Source: Planctomycetota bacterium
Lineage (GTDB): Bacteria; Planctomycetota; Planctomycetia; Gemmatales; Gemmataceae
Length of the DNA stretch: 59,977 nucleotides
Reading direction: 5' to 3'
Assembly (NCBI GenBank): GCA_016873225.1
Contig: VGXS01000023.1
Span: 1 to 59,977 of the forward strand
This document shows, one piece after another, positions 42,948 through 51,862 of this stretch (position 1 is the first letter of the stretch; each line of letters opens with the position of its first letter). The notes beneath the pieces are model-generated. The model saw only the letters and a list, made by a program, of their open reading frames with translations, was not told the origin of the DNA and searched no databases. The position numbers were made by a program, and so were the translations under genes.

Positions 42948-44765
42948 ATGGGAACCTTGTTGGCCGCCTTGGCCTTGACGGGCATCATCCTGGTACCGCA
43001 AGCCCCGGGCGCCCAGGGTCGCAAGCCGAACATCATCCTCATTTATTCGGATGACCACGGATGGGCCGACCTCGGCATCAACGGATCTGACAAGGATATC
43101 AAGACTCCAAATTTAGACCGGTTGGCCCTTGATGGAACCCGCTTCACCCGCGGATATGTGACGGCTCCCCAGTGCGTTCCGTCACGCGCCGGTGTCCTGA
43201 CCGGGCGGTACCAGCAACGGTTCGGGGTCGAGGACAACAACAAGGGGCCCTTGCCCCTGGCGGAGAAAACCATCGCCGAAAGGCTCAAGGCCGCGGGTTA
43301 CGCCACCGGCATGTGCGGCAAGTGGCACCTCGACATGAGCCCCGGCAAGGAAGGGAGCAAGGCTCATCGTCTCATGCCCGCGCACATGCCGCACGCGCAG
43401 GGCTTCGACGAATACTGGCGAGGCGAGTTGAGGCAATACCATGCCTCCCATGGCCTGGCCGGAACCCCGTTTGCCGATGCCCCGCGGATGGTTGCCGACA
43501 ACCGCTTCCGCGTGGTGGTTCAAACAGAGGCGGCCCAGTCGTTCATCAAAAGGCGCCGGGCCAACCCGGCGCAACCTTGGTTCCTTTACCTCGCCTGGTA
43601 CGCGCCACATGTGCCGCTTGAATCGCCCGAGCCTTGGTTTTCCCGCACTCCCGGGCATTTGCCTTTGCAACGCCGTCAGGCGCTGGCGATGATCGCGGCG
43701 ATGGATGAGGGCCTTGGCAGGATACGCCGGCAACTCAAGGAGACCGGGCAGGAAAACGACACCCTGATTTTCTTTGTCGGCGACAATGGCGCCCCTCTGG
43801 GGAACGCCTGGAACGGATCCCTCAACAACCCGCTGGCCGGGCAGAAGGGAATGCTCAGCGAGGGTGGGATCCGCGTGCCGTTTCTTGCCGCGTGGCCCGG
43901 CGTTGTGCCCGGCGGAAAGGTTTTTGATCATCCCGTCTCCAGCCTCGATATCGCCGCCACCAGCACCGCCGCGGCGGGTCTGCCGGATGATTCCTCGCTG
44001 GATGGCGTGAACCTGCTGCCTCACCTGCGGGGCGAGAAGTCCGCGGCCCCGCATGAAACTCTTTTCTGGCGATGGGGTTCCCAGGCGGCGGTGCTGGAGA
44101 TGCCTTACAAGCTGGTCGCGTTGGGGGATCGTGACCGGATGCTTTTTGATGTCTCAACCCCGCAAGGCGAACATCATTCACGCGACTTGTCCGCCAAACA
44201 TCCTGAAATCGTAAGGAGGCTGGAGGGAAAGTTGAAGGCATGGAGCAAGGACCTCAACCCGCCGGGCCTGCCAAACTCGCTGGACCGCCATCACGAAAGC
44301 CTGTTCGGCGAGCATGGCATCCTCAAGTCCAGGGCATCATCCGCCGTTGACCCCGCCCGGGGTTGGCTGTGCCGCAATGGCACCCTGTCCGTCGGCCCCG
44401 AAGGCCTTGCGGTGACCAGGGATCCCAAGGCGGGCGGCAACAACAAGGTGTTTATCGCGCGCGCCGGATTGGACCTGCCCGGCCCCGTCGTCGCCACCCT
44501 CAGGATCAAGGCGATGACAGGTGGAAAGGCATCCATCACCTGGAGGACGCGGGAAGAAAGCTTCGGACCGGGCCAGGTTGCGGCGTTTGACTGGCCGGCG
44601 GGAGCCGAATGGCGCGAGGTCAAGGTCGAATTGCCCGATAAAAACAAGATACTTCATATCAGGATTATTCCACCGCCAGGTGCCGATGGCGCCCTCACCG
44701 AATCCATCGAGTTGCGGGGCGCCGATGGCGCGAGGGAGTCGTGGAAATTCCTGAAGGACAAGTGA
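42948..44765 (+). CDS. Secreted type I sulfatase with C-terminal beta-sandwich domain
   Basis: A 605-residue exported sulfatase; GGAGG lies 8 nt before the ATG. After a signal peptide, the metal site YSDDHGWADLG (Asp35/Asp36) and the formylglycine motif Cys76-V-P-S-R are intact. The catalytic domain ends near residue 450 (HHSRDLSAKHPEIVRRLEGK). About 145 further residues form a predicted beta-sandwich (KVFIARAGLDLPGPVVATL, ASITWRTREESFGPGQV) that could bind carbohydrate. Activity requires oxidation of Cys76 by a formylglycine-generating enzyme encoded elsewhere. It hydrolyses sulfate esters, presumably on a polysaccharide. It forms an operon with the aldo/keto reductase and SASA genes. Confidence 0.9.
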   Translation: MGTLLAALALTGIILVPQAPGAQGRKPNIILIYSDDHGWADLGINGSDKDIKTPNLDRLALDGTRFTRGYVTAPQCVPSRAGVLTGRYQQRFGVEDNNKGPLPLAEKTIAERLKAAGYATGMCGKWHLDMSPGKEGSKAHRLMPAHMPHAQGFDEYWRGELRQYHASHGLAGTPFADAPRMVADNRFRVVVQTEAAQSFIKRRRANPAQPWFLYLAWYAPHVPLESPEPWFSRTPGHLPLQRRQALAMIAAMDEGLGRIRRQLKETGQENDTLIFFVGDNGAPLGNAWNGSLNNPLAGQKGMLSEGGIRVPFLAAWPGVVPGGKVFDHPVSSLDIAATSTAAAGLPDDSSLDGVNLLPHLRGEKSAAPHETLFWRWGSQAAVLEMPYKLVALGDRDRMLFDVSTPQGEHHSRDLSAKHPEIVRRLEGKLKAWSKDLNPPGLPNSLDRHHESLFGEHGILKSRASSAVDPARGWLCRNGTLSVGPEGLAVTRDPKAGGNNKVFIARAGLDLPGPVVATLRIKAMTGGKASITWRTREESFGPGQVAAFDWPAGAEWREVKVELPDKNKILHIRIIPPPGADGALTESIELRGADGARESWKFLKDK

Positions 44766-44787
44766 CGCGGACCCGGAGGAGGGCTCC

Positions 44788-45651
44788 ATGACCGTAATCG
44801 TGTGTTGTTTCCTGGCCTGGGCCGGCCCCGGCCAAACTGATGTCTGGCTTCTGGCCGGGCAATCCAACATGCAGGGTTCCGCGCTTGTGGCTGAGCTGCC
44901 CGCGGCGATTCCCAAGGCGGTACCGAACGCCTTTTTCTGGAATGGGATGGAGTTCGAGCCCCTTGTTCTCGGCAAGACGCGGACATCGAACAATGCCGAA
45001 CGGTTCGGCCCCGAGGCCGGGTTCGCCCTGTCCATGGCGACGGCCGAAAGGCCCGCTTACCTGATCAAGTACCATGCCAGTGGCATGCCGCTTCATCATG
45101 GAATTAATGGGGGGGAGTGGGTCGGGCCGGGGCATGGTCCGAACCGGCGCAACTTTTATCCCGGCGCCAAGGATGGCGACCCGAATGCCGGCACCTTGTA
45201 CAAGGCGATGCTGGCGCGCTTCCGCGGCGGGATCGGAAGGCTTGCCGGATCCGGTAAAAAGCCGCTGGTCCGGGGGTTCCTGTGGATGCAGGGGGAGCAG
45301 GATGCCAAGCACAAGGAACCGGCGGCCACCTACGCGTCGAGCCTCAAGCTGCTCAAGTCGCGCCTCGAGCAGGATCTCGGAACCTCAATCCCCATGGTCT
45401 ACGGGCAGGTGCTTCCCCATGAACCCGGCCTGGCTCGTTTCACCCACCGCAAGGAAACGAGGGAACAGATGGCCATGGCCGATGGCGCCTCGGGCTGGCC
45501 GGAAGCCATAGCCGGGGCGCGTATGGTGTCAACCGACGGGTTTCTCCTGTTGCCGGACAAGGTCCACTACAACACGGAAGGCCAACTGCGCCTCGGCCGG
45601 GCCATGGCCGCCGCGATGCGCGGCCTCGCTGATGGCGGTGAAAGGCGTTAG
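44788..45651 (+). CDS. SASA-family carbohydrate esterase
   Basis: A 287-residue exported SGNH-type hydrolase similar to sialate O-acetylesterases. Ser26 is in DVWLLAGQSNMQGS, the second block is GFLWMQGEQDAK and the catalytic Asp-x-x-His pair is in LLPDKVHYNTEGQLRLG. A short hydrophobic leader precedes the catalytic Ser. Together with the sulfatase 22 nt upstream it would remove acetyl and sulfate decorations from the same glycan. It converges with arsC across a 13-nt gap without a visible terminator. Confidence 0.87.
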   Translation: MTVIVCCFLAWAGPGQTDVWLLAGQSNMQGSALVAELPAAIPKAVPNAFFWNGMEFEPLVLGKTRTSNNAERFGPEAGFALSMATAERPAYLIKYHASGMPLHHGINGGEWVGPGHGPNRRNFYPGAKDGDPNAGTLYKAMLARFRGGIGRLAGSGKKPLVRGFLWMQGEQDAKHKEPAATYASSLKLLKSRLEQDLGTSIPMVYGQVLPHEPGLARFTHRKETREQMAMADGASGWPEAIAGARMVSTDGFLLLPDKVHYNTEGQLRLGRAMAAAMRGLADGGERR

Positions 45652-45664
45652 CCGGTCTCCGGGC

Positions 45665-46060
45665 TCAAGAGGCGGCCAATTCCGCGACCAGTTCCCTGAC
45701 CTTGGTTTCAATCAGGTCGCGCACGCCGCGGAACTGTTCGGGAGTCATGTCGCGGGGATCGGGGATTTTCCAGTCGATTCGCCTGTCAGCCAGCACGAGG
45801 GGGCATTCGTCCCCGCATCCCATCGTGATGGCGACATCCACCCTGGTGCCGTTGAAAGAATCCAGGCCCTTGGATGCGTGCGTGGAGAGGTCGTACCCCA
45901 GTTCCCGCATCGCCTCGATCGCCTTGGGATTCACCCGCCCCGAAGGTCGCGAACCCGAACTGTGGGCCTCGACCTTTCCGGCGCCATGGATGCGGGCGAA
46001 CGCCTCAGCCATCTGGCTGCGGTTGGAATTCTCAACGCATACAAAAAGAATCCGTTTCAT
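45665..46060 (-). CDS. arsC: Arsenate reductase (thioredoxin-coupled, LMW-phosphatase type)
   Basis: A 131-residue cytoplasmic enzyme reducing arsenate to arsenite. The P-loop Cys8-x5-Arg14-Ser15 (VCVENSNRSQMAEA) binds the oxyanion. Cys82 and Cys86 (MGCGDECP) are the redox relay pair of the thioredoxin-dependent class, and Asp101 (KIPDPRD) is the general acid. It is the last gene of a minus-strand arsR-aqpS-arsC set, 15 nt after the aquaporin frame. No ArsB or Acr3 arsenite pump is in the window, so arsenite export would depend on the aquaporin, whose frame is broken. Confidence 0.93.
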   Translation of the reverse strand: MKRILFVCVENSNRSQMAEAFARIHGAGKVEAHSSGSRPSGRVNPKAIEAMRELGYDLSTHASKGLDSFNGTRVDVAITMGCGDECPLVLADRRIDWKIPDPRDMTPEQFRGVRDLIETKVRELVAELAAS

Positions 46061-46075
46061 GATTCGAATATCCCT

Positions 46076-46749
46076 TCAAGGAGACGGTTCCCGCTCCCGG
46101 CGATACATGAGCCGGTCGGCGGCCACGCCGAGGAACGCCCCCAGCATTGGCGCGGCGACATAGATCCACAGCGATTCCGTCCGTCCCGAAACAAGGGCCG
46201 GCGCCAGCGAACGCGCGGGGTTCATCGAGGCCCCGCAGACCGGGCCGGCGAACATCGCCTCGAGCGCGATCACCGAGCCGATGGCGACGCCGGCCAGCGC
46301 CACCTTGGCCGGTTCACCGACGGTTGTCCTCAGCACGGCGAGCATCAGGATGGCGGTGAGGATTGTTTCCAGCGCGAACGACCTCATTTCGCTTCCCGAG
46401 GGAAGCGTGGCGTCGAGCGTCGGATCCGTTGGAAACATGAGCCTTAGCGTGGCGCTGGCAAGCAGGGCCCCCCGCACTGGGCCGCGATGTAGGGCGCCGC
46501 GTCCCGCGTTGAAAACCGCCGGGCCGCAACCAGGCCGCATGTGACGGCCGGATTGAGATGCGCCCCCGAAACATCGCCGAATGTGTGGATCAGCGCCGTC
46601 ACGACGAGGCCGAAGGTCAGGGCGATGCCCGCGTGGGTGATGGCGCCATGGCTTTCATGGTTGACCACGATCGCCCCCGTTCCCGCGAATATCAGGATGA
46701 AGGTGCCGATGAATTCGGCGGCAAGGCGTTGGGCCAGGGAGGGTATCAT
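46076..46749 (-). pseudogene. aqpS: AqpS-like aquaglyceroporin (MIP family), frameshifted
   Basis: Two minus-strand frames combine into one aquaporin of about 224 residues. The first, from the ATG at 46749, has AEFIGTFILIFAGTGAIVVN and the first NPA motif (GAHLNPAVTCG), then is lost after YIAAQCGG. The second continues ALLASATLRLMFP, with the second NPA motif (GASMNPARSLAP), to the stop at 46076. Adding one G to the six-G run (plus-strand C 46468-46473) rejoins them. AqpS-type channels in ars operons let arsenite leave the cell after ArsC reduces arsenate. The start overlaps arsR by 4 nt. The lesion may be real, phase-variable or a sequencing error. Confidence 0.85.
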
Positions 46750-47126
46750 CGGCAACCTTGGGTTCTCCGTATGCCCACTTCGCTCATGAGGCACATGGCC
46801 TGCTCCAAAAGCGAGCGAACGCAGAGGTCCACCAAGCTGTAAAGGATGTTCTTGCCAACCCTTCTTGAGGAGACGATCCCGAGGTCCGACAAGCGCTGCA
46901 ACTGGTTTGAAACGGCCTGAGGCTTCAGGCCCACGGCCTTGGCCAGGTCCGTCACTCGCATCTCGCTCGACAAGACCAGGGCATGCAGCAGCCTGAGCCT
47001 TGTATCGTTGGCCAGCACCTTGAAAACAGTCGCAAGTCCTCCCGCCTCGATGAGGCCGAGCAAGTCGCGTTCGGCGAGGTTGGAGACCTCGCAGCAAGTT
47101 AACTCCGATTGGCGCTTATCCTTCAT
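46746..47126 (-). CDS. arsR: ArsR/SmtB-family metalloregulator
   Basis: A 126-residue winged-helix repressor. The HTH is visible in EMRVTDLAKAVGLKPQAVSNQLQRL, followed by the wing LGIVSSRRVGKNILYSLVD. A vicinal Cys pair (Cys11-Cys12, ELTCCEVSN) and Cys residues in the C-terminal helices (DLCVRSLLEQAMCLM) are candidate As(III) or soft-metal ligands, an arrangement closer to CadC-like than to classical ArsR. Metal binding should release DNA and derepress arsR-aqpS-arsC. A palindromic operator lies 17 nt upstream of its start. Confidence 0.9.
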   Translation of the reverse strand: MKDKRQSELTCCEVSNLAERDLLGLIEAGGLATVFKVLANDTRLRLLHALVLSSEMRVTDLAKAVGLKPQAVSNQLQRLSDLGIVSSRRVGKNILYSLVDLCVRSLLEQAMCLMSEVGIRRTQGCR

Positions 47127-47143
47127 CCTGCTCTCATTTCATT

Positions 47144-47163
47144 ATTACACGACATTGTGTAAT
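47144..47163 (-). promoter_or_regulatory. Probable ArsR operator upstream of the ars operon
   Basis: A perfect inverted repeat ATTACAC-6 nt-GTGTAAT (20 bp in all) lies just upstream of arsR, which begins at 47126 on the minus strand. Its size, AT-rich arms and position match ArsR/SmtB operators. Autoregulation by ArsR is inferred. Confidence 0.65.
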
Positions 47164-47292
47164 CATAGCCATCCATCCATTGAATTCAAGGGATGATGGC
47201 CATCACACGCACTCGGCTTTGGCTGGGTTGGCCCTATTCCTGATAATGTGTTGGCTTGCTTCCTTCGACCTCGTTCAACCGGGCTTTTTCCA

Positions 47293-48759
47293 ATGACTTG
47301 CCATTTTTTGCTTTGCTGCCTCCTGAACGCGGCTCATGGGGAGTCCCCCCAGGCTTCCCCGCCTCCCAACATCGTGATGATTGTCGCCGATGATCTCGGT
47401 TACGGCGACCTCTCCTGCCAGGGGGCCAAGGCGATCCGGACGCCAAACATTGATGGCCTCGCCAACACGGGAACCCGGTTCAGCAATTTCTGCGTGGCCC
47501 AGGCCGTCTGCACCGCCTCGCGCGCTGCCTTGCTTTCAGGCTGCTATCCCAACCGCATCGGCATGGCCGGCGCCCTTAACCACACCAGCCGCGAAGGCAT
47601 TCATCCCCGGGAGGAACTCCTGCCCGAATTGCTCCGGGCCCGAGGCTACGCCACCGCTCATTTCGGCAAATGGCACCTGGGAACCCGTGTCGAATTTTCA
47701 CCCAATTACAACGGTTTCGATACCTGGGCCGGCATCCCCTACTCCAACGACAACGGCCCGCTCCATCCCACCGTCCGTGGCATTCCCCCCTTGCCGTTCA
47801 TCGTCAATGGCGTGGTTCGCGAACGCGATCCGGACCAGTCGCTGTTCACCCGGCGACTGACCGACCTCGCCACCGGATTCATCAGGGACAACAAGGCGAA
47901 GCCGTTTTTCCTCTATTTGCCCCATGTGATGCCCCATGTTCCGATTTTCGCTTCAGCCAGGTTCGCGGGGCGCTCGGGCCGCGGACTGTACGCGGATGTC
48001 GTTGAGGAACTGGACTCCTCGATTGGAGAGGTGCTGCGAACCCTTCGGGAAGCGGGCTTGGAAGACAACACCATCGTCCTGTTCCTGTCGGACAACGGCC
48101 CGTTCCTGAGTTATGGCAACCATGCCGGCAGCGCGGGCCCGTTTCGCGAGGGCAAGCTCACGGCCTTCGAGGGCGGGGTGCGCGTGCCGCTCATCGTCCG
48201 CTGGCCGGGCCGGGTTCCCCAGGCGCGGGTGAGCGGTGAGTTGGTGACGGGTCTCGATTTGTTGCCGAGCCTAGCGGCTCTTGCCGGGGCGGCACGGCCG
48301 AAATTGCCGATTGACGGAATCGACCTGTCGGGGTTGATGCTGGGTGTCAAGGGTTCCGTGGGCCGCGGTGACTTCGCCTTGTATTCGGGCATGGAGTTGC
48401 AAGCCGTTCGCAAGGGAAACTGGAAGCTGCACCTGCCCCACCCTTATTTGGCCGTCAATGGCCCGCCCGGCAAGGACGGCAAACCGGCCAATTTCGCCGC
48501 CATGCGTCCCGATGCCATCGAGGAATCGGGAATCCGCGGCATTGCCAGCAGGCACGGCTACAAGGTGGAACAATCGCCCCTTTCGCTTTACGATCTGGAA
48601 GCCGATCCGGGTGAGGCGACCAACCGCGCGGGGGAAAATCCCGTCGTGGTGGCCGACCTGCTGCGACTCGCGGACCGGTTCCGGAAAGACCTTGGCGATT
48701 CCCTGACGGGAGCCAAGGGTGATGGCCTGAGGCCCGCCGAAGTGGCCGCGCCGCGTTAA
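47293..48759 (+). CDS. Secreted type I sulfatase (arylsulfatase-like), first of four
   Basis: A 488-residue exported sulfatase. The metal site MIVADDLGYGDLSCQG and the formylglycine motif Cys73-T-A-S-R (QAVCTASRAALLSG) are present; Ala rather than Pro at the third position is an accepted variant. The catalytic Lys/His block (HFGKWHLGTR) is intact, and the family's VLFLSDNGPF segment follows. The ATG at 47293 starts the signal peptide; the reading frame extends upstream without a ribosome-binding site. It heads a run of four sulfatase genes with gaps of 14 and 2 nt and a 4-nt overlap, clearly one operon. Confidence 0.9.
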   Translation: MTCHFLLCCLLNAAHGESPQASPPPNIVMIVADDLGYGDLSCQGAKAIRTPNIDGLANTGTRFSNFCVAQAVCTASRAALLSGCYPNRIGMAGALNHTSREGIHPREELLPELLRARGYATAHFGKWHLGTRVEFSPNYNGFDTWAGIPYSNDNGPLHPTVRGIPPLPFIVNGVVRERDPDQSLFTRRLTDLATGFIRDNKAKPFFLYLPHVMPHVPIFASARFAGRSGRGLYADVVEELDSSIGEVLRTLREAGLEDNTIVLFLSDNGPFLSYGNHAGSAGPFREGKLTAFEGGVRVPLIVRWPGRVPQARVSGELVTGLDLLPSLAALAGAARPKLPIDGIDLSGLMLGVKGSVGRGDFALYSGMELQAVRKGNWKLHLPHPYLAVNGPPGKDGKPANFAAMRPDAIEESGIRGIASRHGYKVEQSPLSLYDLEADPGEATNRAGENPVVVADLLRLADRFRKDLGDSLTGAKGDGLRPAEVAAPR

Positions 48760-48773
48760 CTGGGAGTTGATTG

Positions 48774-50375
48774 ATGCGATATTTGATCCTGCTGGCGCTG
48801 GCCTGCGCCATGGTTGCGCCCGGAATATCCAGGGCCGCCGAAAGGCCGAACATCCTGTTCCTGTTCGCCGACGACTATGGAAGGTATGCCTCATCATATG
48901 CCGAACTCGACGGCAAGCCGTCGGCCAACGGCGTCATCAAGACACCCAACATCGACGCGGTGGCCGCGCGGGGCGTTCGCTTCCGCAACGCGTTCGTGAA
49001 TTCTCCCTCATGCACCCCCTGCCGCAGCGCCCTGTTGAGCGGCCGGTATTTCTTCAACACGAACAGGGGCGCCATCCTCCGGCCCGCCGTGTGGGATGAA
49101 ACCATCCCGGCTTTTCCGCTGTTCCTCAAGGAATCCGGTTACCAGCTCGGAAAAACCGGAAAGGTGTGGAGTCCCGGTTCACCGGCCGACGCCCCCATTG
49201 GCAGGCAGCAATTCGCCTACCAGAAGTCGGGAATGGGTTTCAGCAACTTCTCCGAACAGACCGTGGCCATGCTCAAGGCGGGCAAGACTGTCGCGGAGGC
49301 CCGGGAGACGCTGCTGGGGCAGGCCCGCGGAAACTTCACGACATTCCTCAAGGATCGCGACGCCTCCAAGCCTTTTTTCTTCTGGCACGGGCCGACGAAT
49401 GTCCATCGCGCGTGGGTGAAGGGATCAGGAAAGGCCCACTGGGGCATCGATCCCGAGTCCCTCAAGGGCAAGTTGCCCAAGTTCCTTCCCGATGTCCCCG
49501 AGGTGAGGGAGGACTTCGCCGATTATCTCGGGGAGGCCCAGGCCTTTGACGCCCAGGTGGGGGTGCTGGTCGAGGCGCTCAAGGCGGCCGGCATCCTCGA
49601 CAAGACCATCGTGGTGATCAGCGGCGACCATGGCGCCCCCGGGTTTCCATCGGGCAAGTGCAACCTTTACGACTTCGGCACCGGCGTGGCGCTGGTTGCC
49701 GCCGGCCCTGGCATTCCCGGTGGCCGCGTCATTGATGACTTCGCCAACCTGATGGATCTGGCGCCGACTTTCCTCGAGGCTGGCGGCGCGACATTGCCCG
49801 CCGGAATGAATGGCAAGTCCCTGTGGCCCGTGTTGTCTTCCTCGAAGTCCGGCCAGGTCGATCCCGCGCGCGATTTCGTGGTCACCGGCAGGGAACGCCA
49901 TGTGGACGCGGCGCGGGTCGGTAACGCCACTTATCCCCAAAGGGCCCTCAGGACGGAAAAGTATCTTTACATCCGCAACTTCGCGCCCGACCGTTATCCG
50001 CTGGGCGACCCCAAGGGCATCACGGATGACATGGCGCCCGGCGCCCAGGCCTTGGAAAACAACACCTTCGCCACATACGCGGACATGGACGCCGGTCCCA
50101 CCAAGGCGTGGTTGGTGGCCCATCGCGCCGACCCCCGGTGGAAATGGCACTATGACAAGGCGTTCGGCAAAAGGCCGGCTGAGGAACTGTACGACCTGTC
50201 AAAAGATCCCGACCAGGTGGTGAATGTGGCGGGAGATCCCGCCTACTCCGAGGCGCTCAAGGAGCAGGGGGGCCGTTTGATGGGAATCCTCACGCGGGCC
50301 GGCGATCCCCGGGTCACGGAAAAGGATTGCCGCTTCGACCGTCCGCCGTTTGCCGATCTGGAGAGGGTTCGTTGA
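48774..50375 (+). CDS. Secreted type I sulfatase, second of four
   Basis: A 533-residue exported sulfatase. GGGAG precedes the ATG at 48774 by 7 nt; the TTG at 48771 is ignored. The metal site FLFADDYGRYASSY and the formylglycine motif Cys80-T-P-C-R (SCTPCRSALLSGRYFF) are intact, the CxPCR version found in heparan N-sulfatase-like enzymes. Later come VVISGDHGAPGFPSGKCNLY and a C-terminal ELYDLSKDPDQVVNVAGD, typical of planctomycete sulfatases. The substrate is unknown; sulfamidase-like relatives act on N- or O-sulfated sugars. Confidence 0.9.
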   Translation: MRYLILLALACAMVAPGISRAAERPNILFLFADDYGRYASSYAELDGKPSANGVIKTPNIDAVAARGVRFRNAFVNSPSCTPCRSALLSGRYFFNTNRGAILRPAVWDETIPAFPLFLKESGYQLGKTGKVWSPGSPADAPIGRQQFAYQKSGMGFSNFSEQTVAMLKAGKTVAEARETLLGQARGNFTTFLKDRDASKPFFFWHGPTNVHRAWVKGSGKAHWGIDPESLKGKLPKFLPDVPEVREDFADYLGEAQAFDAQVGVLVEALKAAGILDKTIVVISGDHGAPGFPSGKCNLYDFGTGVALVAAGPGIPGGRVIDDFANLMDLAPTFLEAGGATLPAGMNGKSLWPVLSSSKSGQVDPARDFVVTGRERHVDAARVGNATYPQRALRTEKYLYIRNFAPDRYPLGDPKGITDDMAPGAQALENNTFATYADMDAGPTKAWLVAHRADPRWKWHYDKAFGKRPAEELYDLSKDPDQVVNVAGDPAYSEALKEQGGRLMGILTRAGDPRVTEKDCRFDRPPFADLERVR

Positions 50376-50377
50376 TT

Positions 50378-51862
50378 ATGTCGGGCGGAGCTTTTCTGGT
50401 CTTGTGTCTGGTTGCGGCCGGGCCCCCCGGGGTGTCCGCAAGCCAGCCGAATGTGCTCCTGATGGTTGCGGATGACCTGCGGACCGACCTTGGTTGCTAC
50501 GGTTCACGCGCCATCACGCCGCACATCGACTCGCTGTCCGCGCGTGGCGCCCGCTTCAGTCGCGCCTATTGCCAACAGGCCGTGTGCAACCCTTCCCGTT
50601 CGTCATTCCTCACCGGAAGGCGCCCCGATTCGCTGAGGCTGTGGTCCAACGGCATCCATTTCAGGGAATTAACCCCCGATGTGGTCACCTTGCCCCAGCA
50701 TTTCATGGCCAACGGCTACGAGGCCCGATGCGTCGGCAAGATCTTCCACAACTGGCACACGAGGGAAAAGGGCGACAGGCGCTCGTGGAGCGCGCCGGAG
50801 TTCCTTCATTACGCCAATCATGGGGATGATGCCCCAATGGCGGATCTTCCATTGCCGCCCAACTTTGCCAAGGGCATCGGGCGAATGTACGGCAAGGTTC
50901 CGGTATGCGAGTGCCGTGACCTTCCCGACGAGGCGTACTATGACGGACGGGTCGCGGCGGAGGCGGTCAAGGCCCTTGGAGAGAAACGCGAAAGGCCATT
51001 GTTCCTCGCCGTTGGTTTCTGGAAGCCCCACGCGCCATTCAATGCCCCGCGCAAGTATTGGGACCTTTACGACCGCGGGGCGGTTTCGCCACCCCGGTCC
51101 GAAAGGCCCAAAGATACCCCTGAAATCGCGTTCCACGACGGCCGGGAGATCCTGGGGGCCCCTCCCGGCAGGGTTGACCCCACCCCTGCCCAGGTGGCTG
51201 AGATGCGGCATGGGTACTTGGCCAACATCAGTTACATGGATGCCCAGGTGGGCAAGGTCCTCGCGGCGCTCGAGAAGGCCGGGATGCGCGACAACACCAT
51301 CGTGGTGTTCCTTGCCGACCATGGTTACCACACCGGCGAACTAGGGCTTTGGGCCAAGACATCCTGCTTCGAACGCGACGCCAGGGTGCCCCTCATTGTT
51401 TCCGCTCCGGGCATGACCCGTCCGGGAACCGAACTTGCCGATATCGCGGAGTTGGTGGACCTGTTTCCAACCATCACCGCTCTCTGCGGAGTGAAGCCGC
51501 CCCCCGGCATGGAAGGGGTGGACAGGTCGGCTTCGGTTCTCAAGGGCGCCGGTGCGGGCAAGCGCGCCGCGTTCACCCAACATCCTCGCCCGGCCTATTT
51601 CGACCGCACGACTTCCGGTGTTCCCGAGGCGATGGGCTACAGCGCCCGGATGGATGCCGGCCGTTACACCGAATGGCGTGACTGGAAAACCGGAACCTTG
51701 CGCGGCGTGGAGTATTATCCCGCCGCGGACCTGCCGGATCCCGCCAGGAACAGGGCCGCTGATCCCGCCTTGGCGGCCGAAGTCGGCGCTGCCCGCGCCA
51801 CCCTGCATGCCATGTTTCCGCCTTCCATCGCGCCCGGCAGTCGCCAGGGGGTCCGTCCATGA
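50378..51862 (+). CDS. Secreted type I sulfatase (iduronate-2-sulfatase-like), third of four
   Basis: A 494-residue exported sulfatase whose ATG lies 2 nt after the previous stop. The metal site MVADDLRTDLGCYG and the formylglycine motif Cys70-N-P-S-R (QAVCNPSRSSFLTGRRPDS) are intact. The segment FLAVGFWKPHAPFNAPRKYW closely follows human iduronate-2-sulfatase and its bacterial relatives, as does the RVGKIFHNWH-type block (CVGKIFHNWHTREK). It would remove 2-O-sulfate or an equivalent ester from uronic-acid or other polysaccharide units; the exact substrate is not readable. Confidence 0.9.
   Translation: MSGGAFLVLCLVAAGPPGVSASQPNVLLMVADDLRTDLGCYGSRAITPHIDSLSARGARFSRAYCQQAVCNPSRSSFLTGRRPDSLRLWSNGIHFRELTPDVVTLPQHFMANGYEARCVGKIFHNWHTREKGDRRSWSAPEFLHYANHGDDAPMADLPLPPNFAKGIGRMYGKVPVCECRDLPDEAYYDGRVAAEAVKALGEKRERPLFLAVGFWKPHAPFNAPRKYWDLYDRGAVSPPRSERPKDTPEIAFHDGREILGAPPGRVDPTPAQVAEMRHGYLANISYMDAQVGKVLAALEKAGMRDNTIVVFLADHGYHTGELGLWAKTSCFERDARVPLIVSAPGMTRPGTELADIAELVDLFPTITALCGVKPPPGMEGVDRSASVLKGAGAGKRAAFTQHPRPAYFDRTTSGVPEAMGYSARMDAGRYTEWRDWKTGTLRGVEYYPAADLPDPARNRAADPALAAEVGAARATLHAMFPPSIAPGSRQGVRP

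Noticed and set aside
46750..47097. Upstream extension of the aquaporin frame through arsR
   Set aside because: It is the out-of-frame reading of arsR, which is itself a complete, conserved protein. The aquaporin starts at 46749 with an ATGA overlap.
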